The notes under the pieces were generated by a model. The model made no database searches and had not been told where the DNA came from. It was given only the letters and a program-made list of their open reading frames with translations. The translations under genes and the position numbers were made by a program. Shown piece by piece: positions 8,604-17,904 of a DNA stretch of 46,990 nucleotides (position 1 is the stretch's first letter; every line of letters begins with the position of its first letter). Source of the DNA: Clostridiales bacterium (GTDB lineage: Bacteria; Bacillota; Clostridia; Lachnospirales; Anaerotignaceae); contig JAHZAW010000050.1 of the NCBI GenBank assembly GCA_019423725.1, forward strand, positions 119,880-166,869, in the 5' to 3' direction.

Positions 8604-8632
8604 GGCAGGGTCATACATTTGATGATCCTGCC
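8604..8632 (+). terminator. Intrinsic terminator of the XRE-cupin gene
   Basis: An 11-bp stem (GGCAGGGTCAT with the later GATGATCCTGCC) and ATTTTGTT on the right side. There is no U-run on the minus strand, so it serves mainly the rightward gene. Confidence 0.65.
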
Positions 8633-8638
8633 ATTTTG

Positions 8639-9127
8639 TTATACCTCGTGATAATACGGAACTATATCCTCGTAATTTCCGTCTTTCATAAGAAATCCTC
8701 CTGGAATAACTCCAAGGGGCTTAAATCCAAGTTCTTCATACAAATGTCTTGCCTGATAGTTTGTTTTTACAACGGCGTTAAACTGAAGTATTTTAAAGCC
8801 ATTTTCCGACGCTCTGGCCATACAGTCTGTAACAAGTTTTTTTCCTATTCCAAGGTTTCTTGCCGTTGACTTTACTGCATAGCTGGCATTTGATATATGG
8901 CCGCATCTTCCCACATTATTGGGATGGAGTATATAAAGTCCATATATATCCCCGTTATCAGCACAGGCTACGCCACAGTATGTCTGAGCCGAAAAAAACT
9001 CTCTGCCGCTTTCAGCGTCTAACAGTTCAGTCTGCGGAAAAGCAATGCCGTCCTCAACGACTTCATTCCATATTGCCACCATATCAGGCACATCTTTTTC
9101 TTCAAATTTTCTTATGTATGTTTCCAT
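8639..9127 (-). CDS. GNAT family N-acetyltransferase
   Basis: A 162-residue single-domain GNAT enzyme that transfers an acetyl group from acetyl-CoA. Acetyl-CoA-binding motif A appears as ARNLGIGKKLV (the R/QxxGxG/A type), followed by a C-terminal ARHLYEELGFKPLG. The acceptor is unknown. The N-terminus resembles the L-amino-acid/phosphinothricin acetyltransferase group. It is the last gene of a leftward set with the PuuD-like hydrolase (10 bp upstream) and the disrupted patatin gene. GAGGAG precedes the ATG. Confidence 0.82.
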   Translation of the reverse strand: METYIRKFEEKDVPDMVAIWNEVVEDGIAFPQTELLDAESGREFFSAQTYCGVACADNGDIYGLYILHPNNVGRCGHISNASYAVKSTARNLGIGKKLVTDCMARASENGFKILQFNAVVKTNYQARHLYEELGFKPLGVIPGGFLMKDGNYEDIVPYYHEV

Positions 9128-9137
9128 AGTCCGCTCC

Positions 9138-9851
9138 TCACTTTTTCATGCAGGCCTCTGTAAAGGTCCGGAATATTTTTCTTGAACATTCATCATTTTT
9201 ATATAAAAATTCAGGGTGCCACTGGACAGCCCAAAGGAATTTTCTGCTTTTATCTTCCACCGCTTCTATTATCCCATCCTCTGACACAGCCATAACGCTC
9301 AGACCGTCTGCAAGCCTTTTGACCGCCTGGTGGTGATAGCTGTTTACAGAAAGGATCTCTTTTCCCAATAGTTTATACAGCGATGAACCTTCTGTTATTC
9401 TAACCTTGTGTGCCTCTCTGTCATAGGGCGGTTCCATATGATGCTCTGTATCAGTCTTGATTTCTTCAGGTATATCCTGATACAGTGTCCCGCCCATAAG
9501 AGCGTTTATCATCTGTATGCCTCTGCATATGCCAAGTATCGGTTTATCTTCTTCATAGGCTTTTTTAAAAACCATTCTTTCAATATTATCCCTGTCCTTA
9601 TTTATCAAGCCGCATTTGCCATGGTTTTCTTCACCATATAAAGCAGGGTCAATATCATGTCCGCCTGTAAAAAGATATCCGTCACAGAACTTGTCCAGCT
9701 TATCAAAATCTTCACCGCTCATATGAAGGGGAAGCATCACCGGTATTCCTCCGGCCTCTGTTATGCCGTCCATATACCCCGGAAGCATCCATATACTTTC
9801 CTTTTCATCGTCATATAGAGGCATTACCCCTATTATTGTTTTGTCAGCCAT
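9138..9851 (-). CDS. Gamma-glutamyl-gamma-aminobutyrate hydrolase family protein (peptidase C26, PuuD-like)
   Basis: A 237-residue class-I glutaminase-fold hydrolase that cleaves gamma-glutamyl amides. The nucleophile is Cys109 in LGICRGIQ, and His212 and Glu214 in QWHPEF complete the triad. TGGHDIDP near residue 62 is the family's oxyanion-region motif. In the putrescine route PuuD releases GABA from gamma-glutamyl-GABA, and the PotABCD-like transporter and PuuR-like regulator lie nearby. No other puu genes are present, so this link is weak. The ATG has GAGG upstream and overlaps the end of the patatin frame by 19 bp. Confidence 0.87.
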   Translation of the reverse strand: MADKTIIGVMPLYDDEKESIWMLPGYMDGITEAGGIPVMLPLHMSGEDFDKLDKFCDGYLFTGGHDIDPALYGEENHGKCGLINKDRDNIERMVFKKAYEEDKPILGICRGIQMINALMGGTLYQDIPEEIKTDTEHHMEPPYDREAHKVRITEGSSLYKLLGKEILSVNSYHHQAVKRLADGLSVMAVSEDGIIEAVEDKSRKFLWAVQWHPEFLYKNDECSRKIFRTFTEACMKK

Positions 9852-10673
9852 TGTTTTACCTCTTCGATCCTGCCCTTTGCGTCTTCTCTACCCAGATCAT
9901 ACATTTCCCATATCCTGGCAAGATTCTTTTCTGTTCTTGATATTTTAACTTTTCTGGATGGTCTTATTACAAGTATCTCTCCGCTGTCTTCCATAGCATT
10001 TACATAATTAAGATTTTCAGCGTAACGGAGATGTCTTGTTATGAGCGCGTCCACAAACTCCGGATATTGTCCATATTTTTTCCTTGATAATATGGGGCTG
10101 TTAGGTTTAGGAACATATCCTTTAGGTTTAGTAAGTACTACTACCAGCCTGTCGTATCCCATTTCCATAAACTTTTTAACCGGGACACTGTCGCATATGC
10201 CTCCATCAAGGAGCTTGAGTCCTTCTGTTTCCACTATCTGTGAAACAAACGGCATCGAAGCCGAAGCTCTTATGACATCGATCTGCTTATGTAAGTCAGT
10301 GCATTTTATGTATCCTGCCGGTCTCCACATTGCTGCATACCGAATAAAAATCTATCCCCGAATTCATAAACGTTTCATAGTCAAAGGGATCAAGTTTTTC
10401 CGGTATTTCATGATAACAGAATTCAGTTTCTACCATATTTCCGGTTTTAAGCAATGAACGGATACTCATATATCTTTTATCTTTACGGTACTTTAAAGTA
10501 TACCTAATGCTTCTTCCGCGCTGTCCTGAAACATAGTTTATGCCATGGATGACACCGGCTGAAACTCCTATAACTCCATCAACTTTTATATCATTATCAT
10601 TTAATATATCAAGGACGCCTGCCGTATACAGTCCCCTCATGGCACCGCCCTCAAGAACAAGTCCTGTTTTCAT
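9833..10673 (-). pseudogene. Patatin-like phospholipase, frame-disrupted
   Basis: A serine lipid acyl hydrolase of the YjjU/RssA patatin type, split into two frames. The first part (ATG at 10673) has the oxyanion loop EGGAMRG and the nucleophile elbow GVSAG with Ser38, and runs to CSNVETGR. The second part continues the family sequence as YIKCTDL and carries the catalytic aspartate in LDGGICDSVPV. The frame changes near 10312-10316, next to an AGGATAC stretch. Removing one base there, or adding two, would restore a protein of about 280 residues. Both halves are well preserved, so the lesion is recent or a sequencing error. Confidence 0.82.
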
Positions 10674-10801
10674 AATTTCCCTCTTTTCGCTTATGAAGTA
10701 CTTTATTTAATTTGATAATATAATTGGAATATGTTATCGTAATAAATAAAAGAGTATCATAAAAAACTATTTTTTTCAATAGAAGCAGAAAGGAGCGGAC
10801 G

Positions 10802-11659
10802 ATGACACCTAAAAAGCAAAAAAGAAAAAACATAAAAAAAGCAATGGATATGGAATTAAGGGAGCACAGAAGCACATTTATCGTATATCTGATAATTAGG
10901 GCAATAGTTATCGCAGTTATGATAAGGCAGATATTTATGGGTAACTACGAAAACGTGTTTTTATGCGCACTGACACTGGTTTTACTTACCCTCCCAAGTT
11001 TTGTGCAGGTACAGTTCAGGATAGATCTTCCAAGCACACTTGAAATAATTATCCTAATGTTTATATTTGCCGCAGAGATCTTAGGTGAAGTAAATGAGTT
11101 TTATATAAAGATACAGGCCTGGGATACGATACTTCATACACTGAACGGATTCCTGGCAGCGGCCATTGGTTTTTCACTTGTAAACCTTCTGAATGAAGAT
11201 GAAAGGCTGTCTTTTAATCTCTCGCCGTTTTTCGTCGCGGTCGTAGCCTTTTGTTTTTCAATGACCATAGGTGTGCTCTGGGAATTTTTTGAGTTCTTTA
11301 TCGATCAGAACCTTAATATGGATATGCAGAAGGACACCATAATAACTTCAATCAATTCAGTGTCTCTCAATCCCGATGGAGCCAACATCCCCTATCACAT
11401 CAATAACATAACTTCTACCATAGTCAACGGAGAAGCACTGCCCATTGAAGGATATCTTGATATCGGACTTATTGATACCATGAAGGACCTGTTCGTTAAT
11501 TTCATAGGAGCTGTTGTTTTCTCTATAATCGGATATTTCTATATAAAGAAAAAAGGCAGCGGAAAATTTGCCAAAAAATTTATCCCTGAACCTAAAAGCC
11601 AGGATAAAGATTATCTAAAAATGATCGAGATACAGTCTGAGACCGATCAGCCATTATAA
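10802..11659 (+). CDS. Conserved multispanning membrane protein of unknown function
   Basis: A 285-residue integral membrane protein. A basic N-terminus is followed by hydrophobic spans near residues 28-47, 50-68, 78-95, 110-127, 138-160 and 232-252, with a charged cytoplasmic-looking tail. The motif WDTILHTLNGFLAA and the later GVLWEFFEFFID resemble the YjdF/DUF2238 group of bacterial membrane proteins, from memory. A polar loop of about 60 residues precedes the last span. AGGAG lies before the ATG. It is a single gene, divergent from the patatin gene and ended by a bidirectional terminator. No function is assigned. Confidence 0.7.
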   Translation: MTPKKQKRKNIKKAMDMELREHRSTFIVYLIIRAIVIAVMIRQIFMGNYENVFLCALTLVLLTLPSFVQVQFRIDLPSTLEIIILMFIFAAEILGEVNEFYIKIQAWDTILHTLNGFLAAAIGFSLVNLLNEDERLSFNLSPFFVAVVAFCFSMTIGVLWEFFEFFIDQNLNMDMQKDTIITSINSVSLNPDGANIPYHINNITSTIVNGEALPIEGYLDIGLIDTMKDLFVNFIGAVVFSIIGYFYIKKKGSGKFAKKFIPEPKSQDKDYLKMIEIQSETDQPL

Positions 11660-11718
11660 TTACTGAAAATGCTTAAATAACTATCTGCCGGCCCTAACGG
11701 CAGCCTGATGTAAACAAT

Positions 11719-11749
11719 AAAAACCGCATCTGTTATGGATGCGGTTTTT
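11719..11749. terminator. Bidirectional intrinsic terminator
   Basis: A perfect 12-bp stem (AAAAACCGCATC and GATGCGGTTTTT) around a 7-nt loop gives U-runs in both directions. It ends the membrane-protein gene and the leftward nucleoside hydrolase gene, and is the first clear terminator downstream of the cobalamin gene run. Confidence 0.9.
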
Positions 11750-11761
11750 AATATGCATTTA

Positions 11762-12721
11762 TCATCCAAGATATTTTTCAAGCATTTCCATATATTTATC
11801 ATGGGATGCTCTGAGGGTAAAAATACAGTTCGGCTCACCGGCAGGCTCTCTCCTGTCGATTATTGTCCTTCCTTCGGCTGCTCCTGAAAGAGCGATCTTT
11901 ACCCTGCATTTCTCATAGTCCGTTATTACGGATCTGTCTATGGCCGCGCATACGGCAAGGGAATCATGCACCGGTGTCCTGTCCAGTTCCTTTCCAACGG
12001 AAGCACTGTCAAATTCAGTCCTCTGCTCTATTATCCTTGCTGTGAACTTTCCGGAAAACGTTCCAAGGCCTCTTAGTTTTTCAGCGTCTTCCAATGTAAG
12101 GGCCGCAGAATGTGTGGCATCCAGACTAATGAATGTTGTAGGTACTCCGGCATTAAGGGCTATCTGTGCGGCCTCAGGGTCATGCCATACATTTGCCTCA
12201 GCACATTCTGAAACATTTCCAAGCCTGTCCGTTCCGCCCATTATGATGAGCTCCTCTATATTCTCAGCTATGGAAGGTACTGCCGAAAGAGCAAGGCCGA
12301 GATTAGTCATGGGGCCTACGGTGATGACTGTTATTTTTTCCTTTGTATTTCCAAGGCAGTCTATGTAAAATGCTACCGCGTCCTTTTTCTCAGCTTTTTT
12401 GTCCGTCTCCTGTTCAAGTCCTTCCCGTCTCTTATAGTGTATCCTTACTTCTTTGCCATCCTTTATTATTGGTTTAAGATCTTCCTTGACCGCCCTTTCA
12501 AGATATTTAGCAATGGCTGTAGGTGCTCCCTTATATACCGGAGTATCCTTTCCCAGCGCTGACACAAGACGGAGAGTATTTTCCGGCGTATCCTCCACAT
12601 CCAGGTTTCCCCATACACAGCAGATGCCCACAACTTCCAGATCACTGCATCCAAGGGCTGTCATTATAGCGACTGCATCGTCTGAACCTGTGTCCACATC
12701 AAGTATTATTTTCTTTGGCAT
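11762..12721 (-). CDS. Inosine-uridine preferring nucleoside hydrolase family protein
   Basis: A 319-residue nucleoside hydrolase of the IUNH family, which splits N-ribosides into ribose and base using a bound calcium ion. The signature DVDTGSDDAVA is at the N-terminus, and a VGPMTNLGLAL segment and an AEANVWHDPEAAQ segment supply further family residues. The ATG at 12721 is chosen because GGAGGGG lies 6 nt upstream and the family motif begins a few codons later. It follows the GNAT gene by 13 bp in a leftward run starting at the cobalamin operon. A purine or pyrimidine riboside is the default substrate. Confidence 0.88.
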   Translation of the reverse strand: MPKKIILDVDTGSDDAVAIMTALGCSDLEVVGICCVWGNLDVEDTPENTLRLVSALGKDTPVYKGAPTAIAKYLERAVKEDLKPIIKDGKEVRIHYKRREGLEQETDKKAEKKDAVAFYIDCLGNTKEKITVITVGPMTNLGLALSAVPSIAENIEELIIMGGTDRLGNVSECAEANVWHDPEAAQIALNAGVPTTFISLDATHSAALTLEDAEKLRGLGTFSGKFTARIIEQRTEFDSASVGKELDRTPVHDSLAVCAAIDRSVITDYEKCRVKIALSGAAEGRTIIDRREPAGEPNCIFTLRASHDKYMEMLEKYLG

Positions 12722-12734
12722 ATTATCCCCTCCA

Positions 12735-13268
12735 TCAGTCAATGGCCTTATCGAAACAGATAAGCGTTTCCATAATAACATTTTGAAAATTAAATTCAGC
12801 GCTGCCTACATACTTATATCCAAGCTTTCTATATAAAGATGATGCCGGAATATTTCGTTCGTATGTATCCAGGCGTATGGTCTTGCATCCAAGTTCACCG
12901 GCCAGCTTTTCCGCAAACTCTACAAACTGCTTTCCCAGCTGTTTTCCGGCGTTTTCAGGAGGTATGCATAAAGTATGTATAACAAGTACTTCCCTGCCGT
13001 CTGCCTCCAAGGACCAGTTTATTTTTGAATATTCAGGCGGCTGTATATGGTTCAGATTAACACAGGCAGCCACTTTTCCATCAAGCTCGCCCACATATAA
13101 TGTTCCTGCCTCAAGGGCTGAAACGGCGTCATTTCTCGTGGGATAAAGCCCCTTCTGCCAGTTGGTATATATATTTCCACTTTTCTGTTCGTTGTCAAGT
13201 ATCCTGTTGTATATGCTCTCCACTGCATCAATATCACGCATCTCGGCTTTTCTGATACTTAATTCCAC
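12735..13268 (-). CDS. GNAT family N-acetyltransferase
   Basis: A 177-residue GNAT protein with the acetyl-CoA loop in PENAGKQLGKQFVEFAE and the C-terminal ASSLYRKLGYKYVG. The acceptor is unknown. The start appears to be GTG at 13268, with AAAGGGATG upstream; the two ATGs just before are out of frame. It lies 26 bp after cobC and 13 bp before the nucleoside hydrolase with no terminator visible on either side, so read-through from the cobalamin operon is possible. Confidence 0.8.
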   Translation of the reverse strand: MELSIRKAEMRDIDAVESIYNRILDNEQKSGNIYTNWQKGLYPTRNDAVSALEAGTLYVGELDGKVAACVNLNHIQPPEYSKINWSLEADGREVLVIHTLCIPPENAGKQLGKQFVEFAEKLAGELGCKTIRLDTYERNIPASSLYRKLGYKYVGSAEFNFQNVIMETLICFDKAID

Positions 13269-13294
13269 TAAACATCATCCCTTTACATAAATGA

Positions 13295-13819
13295 TCATTC
13301 ATATAAAGATAGTACCATATATTCCCCGTTTTTCAAATGATAATCGTAAAAATTGCCGCCGAGATATTTCTGCGCCACTGCCATGACCGTACCTCCATGA
13401 ACGACAAAGGCCATGGTTTTAATACTATCATACTTTTTTATTGTCCTCTCAAAGGCTTCTATACACCTTTTTGAAAACCCTTCCATATCCTCTCCGCCTG
13501 GAAATGGCAGCTTCCCGCTGCTTTCCATCCATCTAATATACCTTTGGTCATATTTAAGGTCTTCATAGCTTTTATTTTCAAACTCGCCAAAATCACATTC
13601 CCTAAGGCCATCTTCAATATGATCTATGTTTCCATAAATCAGCTTAGCCGACTGTCTGCACCTGAGCATGGGGCTTGATACTACAAAATCAGCCGGCGGA
13701 TATTTATTTTTTCTTATTTCATCCAAACCTTCCACACAAAGAGGCTCGTCCGTCCTGCCTATATATCTGTTTTTTATGTTCCCTTCGGTTTTACCATGGC
13801 GGATAAGTATTATCTTCAT
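13295..13819 (-). CDS. cobC: Histidine phosphatase, probable alpha-ribazole-5'-phosphate phosphatase
   Basis: A 174-residue phosphoglycerate-mutase-like phosphatase. The RHG triad is at residues 7-9, followed by TEGN and RYIGRTDEPL. The second catalytic histidine lies in FVVHGGT. CobC removes the phosphate from alpha-ribazole phosphate (or from adenosylcobalamin-5'-phosphate) in nucleotide-loop assembly. Position directly after cobT (4 bp) makes that role much more likely than a general phosphatase. It is the last recognisable cobalamin gene of the operon. Confidence 0.85.
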   Translation of the reverse strand: MKIILIRHGKTEGNIKNRYIGRTDEPLCVEGLDEIRKNKYPPADFVVSSPMLRCRQSAKLIYGNIDHIEDGLRECDFGEFENKSYEDLKYDQRYIRWMESSGKLPFPGGEDMEGFSKRCIEAFERTIKKYDSIKTMAFVVHGGTVMAVAQKYLGGNFYDYHLKNGEYMVLSLYE

Positions 13820-13823
13820 ACGA

Positions 13824-14876
13824 TCACCTTAAAACTTTGTATGCCTCGTGTTCCCATTTATCAAATGTATTAAGCTTATTGTATACATCTAAAGCCATAT
13901 CAAGGAGGGGCATCAGCGATACCGCTCCGCTGCCTTCTCCCAAAAACATCCCGCATGAAATAAATGGCTCAAGTCCAAGCTCCTTCAGTATGTATTTGGC
14001 AGCTGCTTCCTCTGATAAATGGGATGGCAGTATATAATCCTTTCCCCTGCTGTCTATCCTGCAGGCTAAAAGGGCCGATACAGATGATATAAATCCGTCT
14101 ATCACCACAGGTATCCCATATACTGCTCCTCCTATGAAGAGTCCAGCCATTCCTGCTATATCATATCCTCCCACCTTAGAAAGGACATCCAGAGGATCAT
14201 TTTTATCAGGCTTATTTATATCAATGGCTTTTTTGATAACTTCTATCTTGTGCTTAAGCATTTCACTGGTCAGGCCGGCACCACGTCCTGTTACCTCTGA
14301 CGGGTCCTTATCCAGCAGTACAGATGTGACCGCTGAGGCAGTCGTTGTATTACCTATACCCATTTCACCCGTAAGTATTATGTCATAGTTATTTTCGGCC
14401 AGTTCACCGACTATGTCTATGGTTTTTTCTATTATCTTGATACAGTTTTCCCTTGCCATGGCCGGTCCCTCTGCCATATTTTCAGTGCCATAGGCCTGCT
14501 TTATGCTCCTTATCTCACTGACGTCCGTCACCATTCCGGCATCGATGGGAAGTACATCTACGCCGGCTCTCTTTGCCATTATACAGGCCGCTGACTCTCC
14601 AAAGGCAAAACTTCGTGCTGCTGTGGCTGTTACTTCACTGCCGCACTGGGATATACCCTCTTTTACAACGCCATTATCAGCGCACATGATAACAAGTATC
14701 TTTTTTTCAAGGTCAAAGTCCATTTTTCCTTTGACACCAGCCATCTGTGAGACGGCCTTTTCCAGCCTTCCCAGAGAAAAGAGCGGCTTCACCAGTGTGA
14801 GCCACTTTTTTTCTGACGCCTCATAGGCGGCATCGTCAAATTTTTTTATTCTTTTCAGAGCTTCCTCAAGTTCCAT
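13824..14876 (-). CDS. cobT: Nicotinate-nucleotide-dimethylbenzimidazole phosphoribosyltransferase
   Basis: A 350-residue CobT that transfers phosphoribose from nicotinate mononucleotide to the lower-ligand base, making alpha-ribazole phosphate. Recognisable segments are MCADNGVVKEGIS, GEMGIGNTTTASA and the C-terminal GEGSGA with the catalytic glutamate. Length is normal. No bluB or bza lower-ligand genes are present in the window, so the base is made elsewhere, salvaged or not dimethylbenzimidazole. TAGGTG precedes the ATG. The next gene, cobC, has its ribosome site over the cobT stop. Confidence 0.94.
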   Translation of the reverse strand: MELEEALKRIKKFDDAAYEASEKKWLTLVKPLFSLGRLEKAVSQMAGVKGKMDFDLEKKILVIMCADNGVVKEGISQCGSEVTATAARSFAFGESAACIMAKRAGVDVLPIDAGMVTDVSEIRSIKQAYGTENMAEGPAMARENCIKIIEKTIDIVGELAENNYDIILTGEMGIGNTTTASAVTSVLLDKDPSEVTGRGAGLTSEMLKHKIEVIKKAIDINKPDKNDPLDVLSKVGGYDIAGMAGLFIGGAVYGIPVVIDGFISSVSALLACRIDSRGKDYILPSHLSEEAAAKYILKELGLEPFISCGMFLGEGSGAVSLMPLLDMALDVYNKLNTFDKWEHEAYKVLR

Positions 14877-14884
14877 AAATACAC

Positions 14885-15409
14885 CTACATTTCAATAAAA
14901 GCCCTAGCCTTTATACCTTTGTCAAAGGGATGCTTAATCTTTTTCATCTCTGTGACATAGTCTGCGGCATCCATGAGTTTTTCAGAAGGTCCCCTTCCCG
15001 TAAGGACAGTCTCAAGACCTTCAGGCTTTGTGTTTAAAAAATCAAGCATTTCTTCTTCTGATATTATGCCGTAATTTATGACCGGTATTATTTCGTCAAG
15101 TATGAGCATATCGTATTCGTTTTCAGCTATGAGTTCTTTTATGAGCGAGAACTTATCCCTGCATTCTTTTTTACATTCTTCTTTTTCTTTATCATCCATA
15201 AATTTATAAAATCCTATTTTTTTAGGATTCTTTATAAGCTCTATATTGTCGATATAATCAAGGATATTTCGCTCTCCGCTCCTGTCATCCTTAAGAAATG
15301 ACGCAAAAAGCACCTTTCCTCCGCCTCCGGCACATCTCACTGCAAGGCCTACTGCTGCCGTAGTCTTCCCCTTGCCGTCTCCACAATAAATATGAACGAG
15401 TCCTGTCAT
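14885..15409 (-). CDS. cobO: Cob(I)yrinic acid a,c-diamide adenosyltransferase (CobA/BtuR type)
   Basis: A 174-residue P-loop adenosyltransferase of the BtuR/CobO/CobA family that attaches the 5'-deoxyadenosyl group to cob(I)alamin or corrinoid precursors. The Walker A motif GDGKGKTT is at residues 10-17, and the DEI and TGRGPS motifs follow the family pattern. Its place between cobQ (3 bp upstream) and cobT fits adenosylation in the de novo pathway. Confidence 0.93.
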   Translation of the reverse strand: MTGLVHIYCGDGKGKTTAAVGLAVRCAGGGGKVLFASFLKDDRSGERNILDYIDNIELIKNPKKIGFYKFMDDKEKEECKKECRDKFSLIKELIAENEYDMLILDEIIPVINYGIISEEEMLDFLNTKPEGLETVLTGRGPSEKLMDAADYVTEMKKIKHPFDKGIKARAFIEM

Positions 15410-15412
15410 AGA

Positions 15413-16870
15413 TCACACCCCTTTTTCAAGAATATCATAAACAGCTTCCATATCAATGTTCCTGCGGACATTTTCAGCAAGTATGTCATACTGGGTATTT
15501 TTATACTCCGCCATATCCACAGCCTTTATATTATCATACACCAGTCCCTTCATTTCCATAAGGGATCTTATGATATTTTCAGCGATCTGTTTTTCGTCAA
15601 ATATTCCATGGATATATGTACCATACACGTTATTTTTGCCCTTTAGGATATATTCGTTTCTTCCGTCTTCACCCATATGGATTTCATATCCCTTGAAATG
15701 AAGGCCGGACAGATTTTTAAATATGCCATCTATCCTATTCAAACAGCCTTCTGTCCTTGTTGTGGTCTTTTCACTGTCAAACACAGTCTCAACAGGTATG
15801 AGCTCCATTCCTCTAAACTCGCCCTTTGTCTCAGCGCCTTCCATATCGATTATTTTTTCTCCAAGCATCTGGTATCCGCCGCATATGCCAAATACAGCTC
15901 CTCCCTTGGAGGCAAACTTTTTAACAGCCGCTTCTATCCCATTTACCCTTAGCTGCATAAGGTCTCCCACTGTATTTTTTGTTCCGGGTATTATTATCAT
16001 ATCAGGGTTCCCTATTTCTGCTGCCTTTGAAACATACCTGACACTTACACCATCTATACATTCAAATGGGATAAAATCAGTAAAATTAGATATTCTTTTT
16101 AATCGTATCACGGCTATGTCAATAAGACCATTTACGTTGGTTTTATGGAATCTTTCGCTTAGGCTGTCCTCGTCATCTATATCACAATTTATGTAAGGTA
16201 CGACACCCAGCACCCTTGTTGAGCATCTTTTTTCAATGGCTGTCAGTCCAGGCCTGAGTATTTCTATATCTCCACGGAATTTATTGATAAGTACTCCCTT
16301 TACCAGAGCCCTTTCTTTCTTTTCCAACAGCTCCATGGTGCCAAGCAGCTGGGCAAAAACTCCGCCCCTGTCTATGTCACCCGTTAAAATGACAGGTGAT
16401 GAGAGCATTTCTGCCAGTCCCATATTTACTATGTCATTTTGCTTAAGATTTATTTCCGCTGGGCTTCCTGCCCCTTCTATGACTATTATATCGTTATTTT
16501 CAGAAAGTCTTTTATAGGCATCAAGTATGTATGGTATAAATTCTTTTTTCCTTTTAAAATACTCCGAAGCCCTCATATTTCCTATGGACTTTCCCATAAG
16601 TATGACCTGTGAGCCTATATCATTTGTAGGCTTTAACAATATGGGATTCATACATACATCAGCTTCTATTTTAGCTGCTTCAGCCTGCATGGCCTGTGCC
16701 CTGCCTATTTCAAGTCCGTCTGGAGTTATATATGAGTTCAAAGCCATATTCTGAGATTTAAACGGAGAGCACCTGTATCCATCCTGGGTAAATATACGGC
16801 ATAGTGCGGCCGTTATCAGGCTTTTTCCCACATTGGACATGGTGCCCTGTATCATTATCTTTTTTGACAT
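15413..16870 (-). CDS. cobQ: Cobyric acid synthase (glutamine-hydrolysing)
   Basis: A 485-residue cobyric acid synthase (CbiP/CobQ) that amidates carboxylates b, d, e and g of adenosylcobyrinate a,c-diamide. The N-terminal dethiobiotin-synthetase-like domain carries the P-loop GTMSNVGKS. The C-terminal class-I-like glutaminase domain has the nucleophile in FGICGGYQMLG and a late GTYIHGIFD histidine. The ATG at 16870 has GGAGG at 7 nt spacing; an ATG two codons earlier would be only a base or so from that site. It overlaps the end of cobD by 16 bp. Confidence 0.95.
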   Translation of the reverse strand: MSKKIMIQGTMSNVGKSLITAALCRIFTQDGYRCSPFKSQNMALNSYITPDGLEIGRAQAMQAEAAKIEADVCMNPILLKPTNDIGSQVILMGKSIGNMRASEYFKRKKEFIPYILDAYKRLSENNDIIVIEGAGSPAEINLKQNDIVNMGLAEMLSSPVILTGDIDRGGVFAQLLGTMELLEKKERALVKGVLINKFRGDIEILRPGLTAIEKRCSTRVLGVVPYINCDIDDEDSLSERFHKTNVNGLIDIAVIRLKRISNFTDFIPFECIDGVSVRYVSKAAEIGNPDMIIIPGTKNTVGDLMQLRVNGIEAAVKKFASKGGAVFGICGGYQMLGEKIIDMEGAETKGEFRGMELIPVETVFDSEKTTTRTEGCLNRIDGIFKNLSGLHFKGYEIHMGEDGRNEYILKGKNNVYGTYIHGIFDEKQIAENIIRSLMEMKGLVYDNIKAVDMAEYKNTQYDILAENVRRNIDMEAVYDILEKGV

Positions 16871-17904
16871 AAACATTCCTCCAGCGCCTTAATGAATCTG
16901 GCATTATCCTCGTGTTTTTTAACTGCCATCCTGTAAAAATGGCCGTCGAGCCCCCTGTAATTGGAACAGCTCCTTATGAGAAATCCTTTATCAGCCATTT
17001 TTTCCTTAAGGCCTTCCTCAGCTTTAAACAATATGTAATTTGCGGCCGAACTAAAGTATTTTACATTCATTTTTTCAAAGCTTTCGTAAAGGAATTTTTT
17101 CTCATTTGAAATATAGTCCACAGTTTCAGATACTGTTCTGTCATATATCATACAGCAGGCTATTCCAGCGGCTTCAGCCGTACATGATACGCTCCAAGGC
17201 TGTCTTACGGCATATATTTTATCCATAACTGTATTATTTGAGCATATCCCGTATCCCATCCTTATGCCGGGTATGGCAAACATCTTTGTGAATGCCTTGA
17301 GTATGAACAGATTCTTATATTTTTCAATAAATCCCGCTGCCGTAAACTCTTCTTTCTTTCCCGTAAAATCCAGAAAACATTCATCTATAACAAGAAATAC
17401 ATTATTCTTGCTGCACTCATCGATTATTTTTTTCATAAGACCGGGTTCTATGAGTTTTCCCGTTGGGTTGTTCGGCTGGCATAAAAACATCATATCCACG
17501 CCATTTATCATTTTTAATATGCCCTCATCCATTTTAAAATTCTTTGATTCAGACAAATCAAAAAATATCTTTTCACTTCCCCATACATCCACTGCCTTTT
17601 CATATTCAGCAAAGGCTGGGGCAGTTAAAAGCACCTTTTGCGGTCTTATGGCCAGGACTAAATTAAAAATTATCTCTGCCGCTCCATTTCCGCATACGAT
17701 GTACTCTGGACATGTATTCTCGATCTCCGCTATGGCTTCCCTTAGTTTTTTGTATTCTGTATCCGGATATACTGACGCAGTATCCACGGACTCTGCTATG
17801 GCATCTCTTACTTCTTTTTTGATGCCAAGGGGATTTATATTCGCCGAGAAATCGATTATATCCCTTCTGTATGAGTATATGTCTCCGCCATGAACCTTTT
17901 CCAT
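16855..17904 (-). CDS. cobD: Threonine-phosphate decarboxylase
   Basis: A 349-residue PLP enzyme of the HisC-like aminotransferase fold. CobD decarboxylates L-threonine O-3-phosphate to (R)-1-aminopropan-2-ol phosphate, the linker used by CbiB. HGGDIYSY at the N-terminus is typical of CobD rather than HisC. The substrate-binding CQPNNPTGK and the PLP-lysine segment LKAFTKMFAIPGIRMGYG are clear. The ATG at 17904 has GGGAGG 6 nt upstream and overlaps the cbiB stop as TGATG. Adjacency to cbiB supports the assignment. Confidence 0.92.
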   Translation of the reverse strand: MEKVHGGDIYSYRRDIIDFSANINPLGIKKEVRDAIAESVDTASVYPDTEYKKLREAIAEIENTCPEYIVCGNGAAEIIFNLVLAIRPQKVLLTAPAFAEYEKAVDVWGSEKIFFDLSESKNFKMDEGILKMINGVDMMFLCQPNNPTGKLIEPGLMKKIIDECSKNNVFLVIDECFLDFTGKKEEFTAAGFIEKYKNLFILKAFTKMFAIPGIRMGYGICSNNTVMDKIYAVRQPWSVSCTAEAAGIACCMIYDRTVSETVDYISNEKKFLYESFEKMNVKYFSSAANYILFKAEEGLKEKMADKGFLIRSCSNYRGLDGHFYRMAVKKHEDNARFIKALEECLCQKR

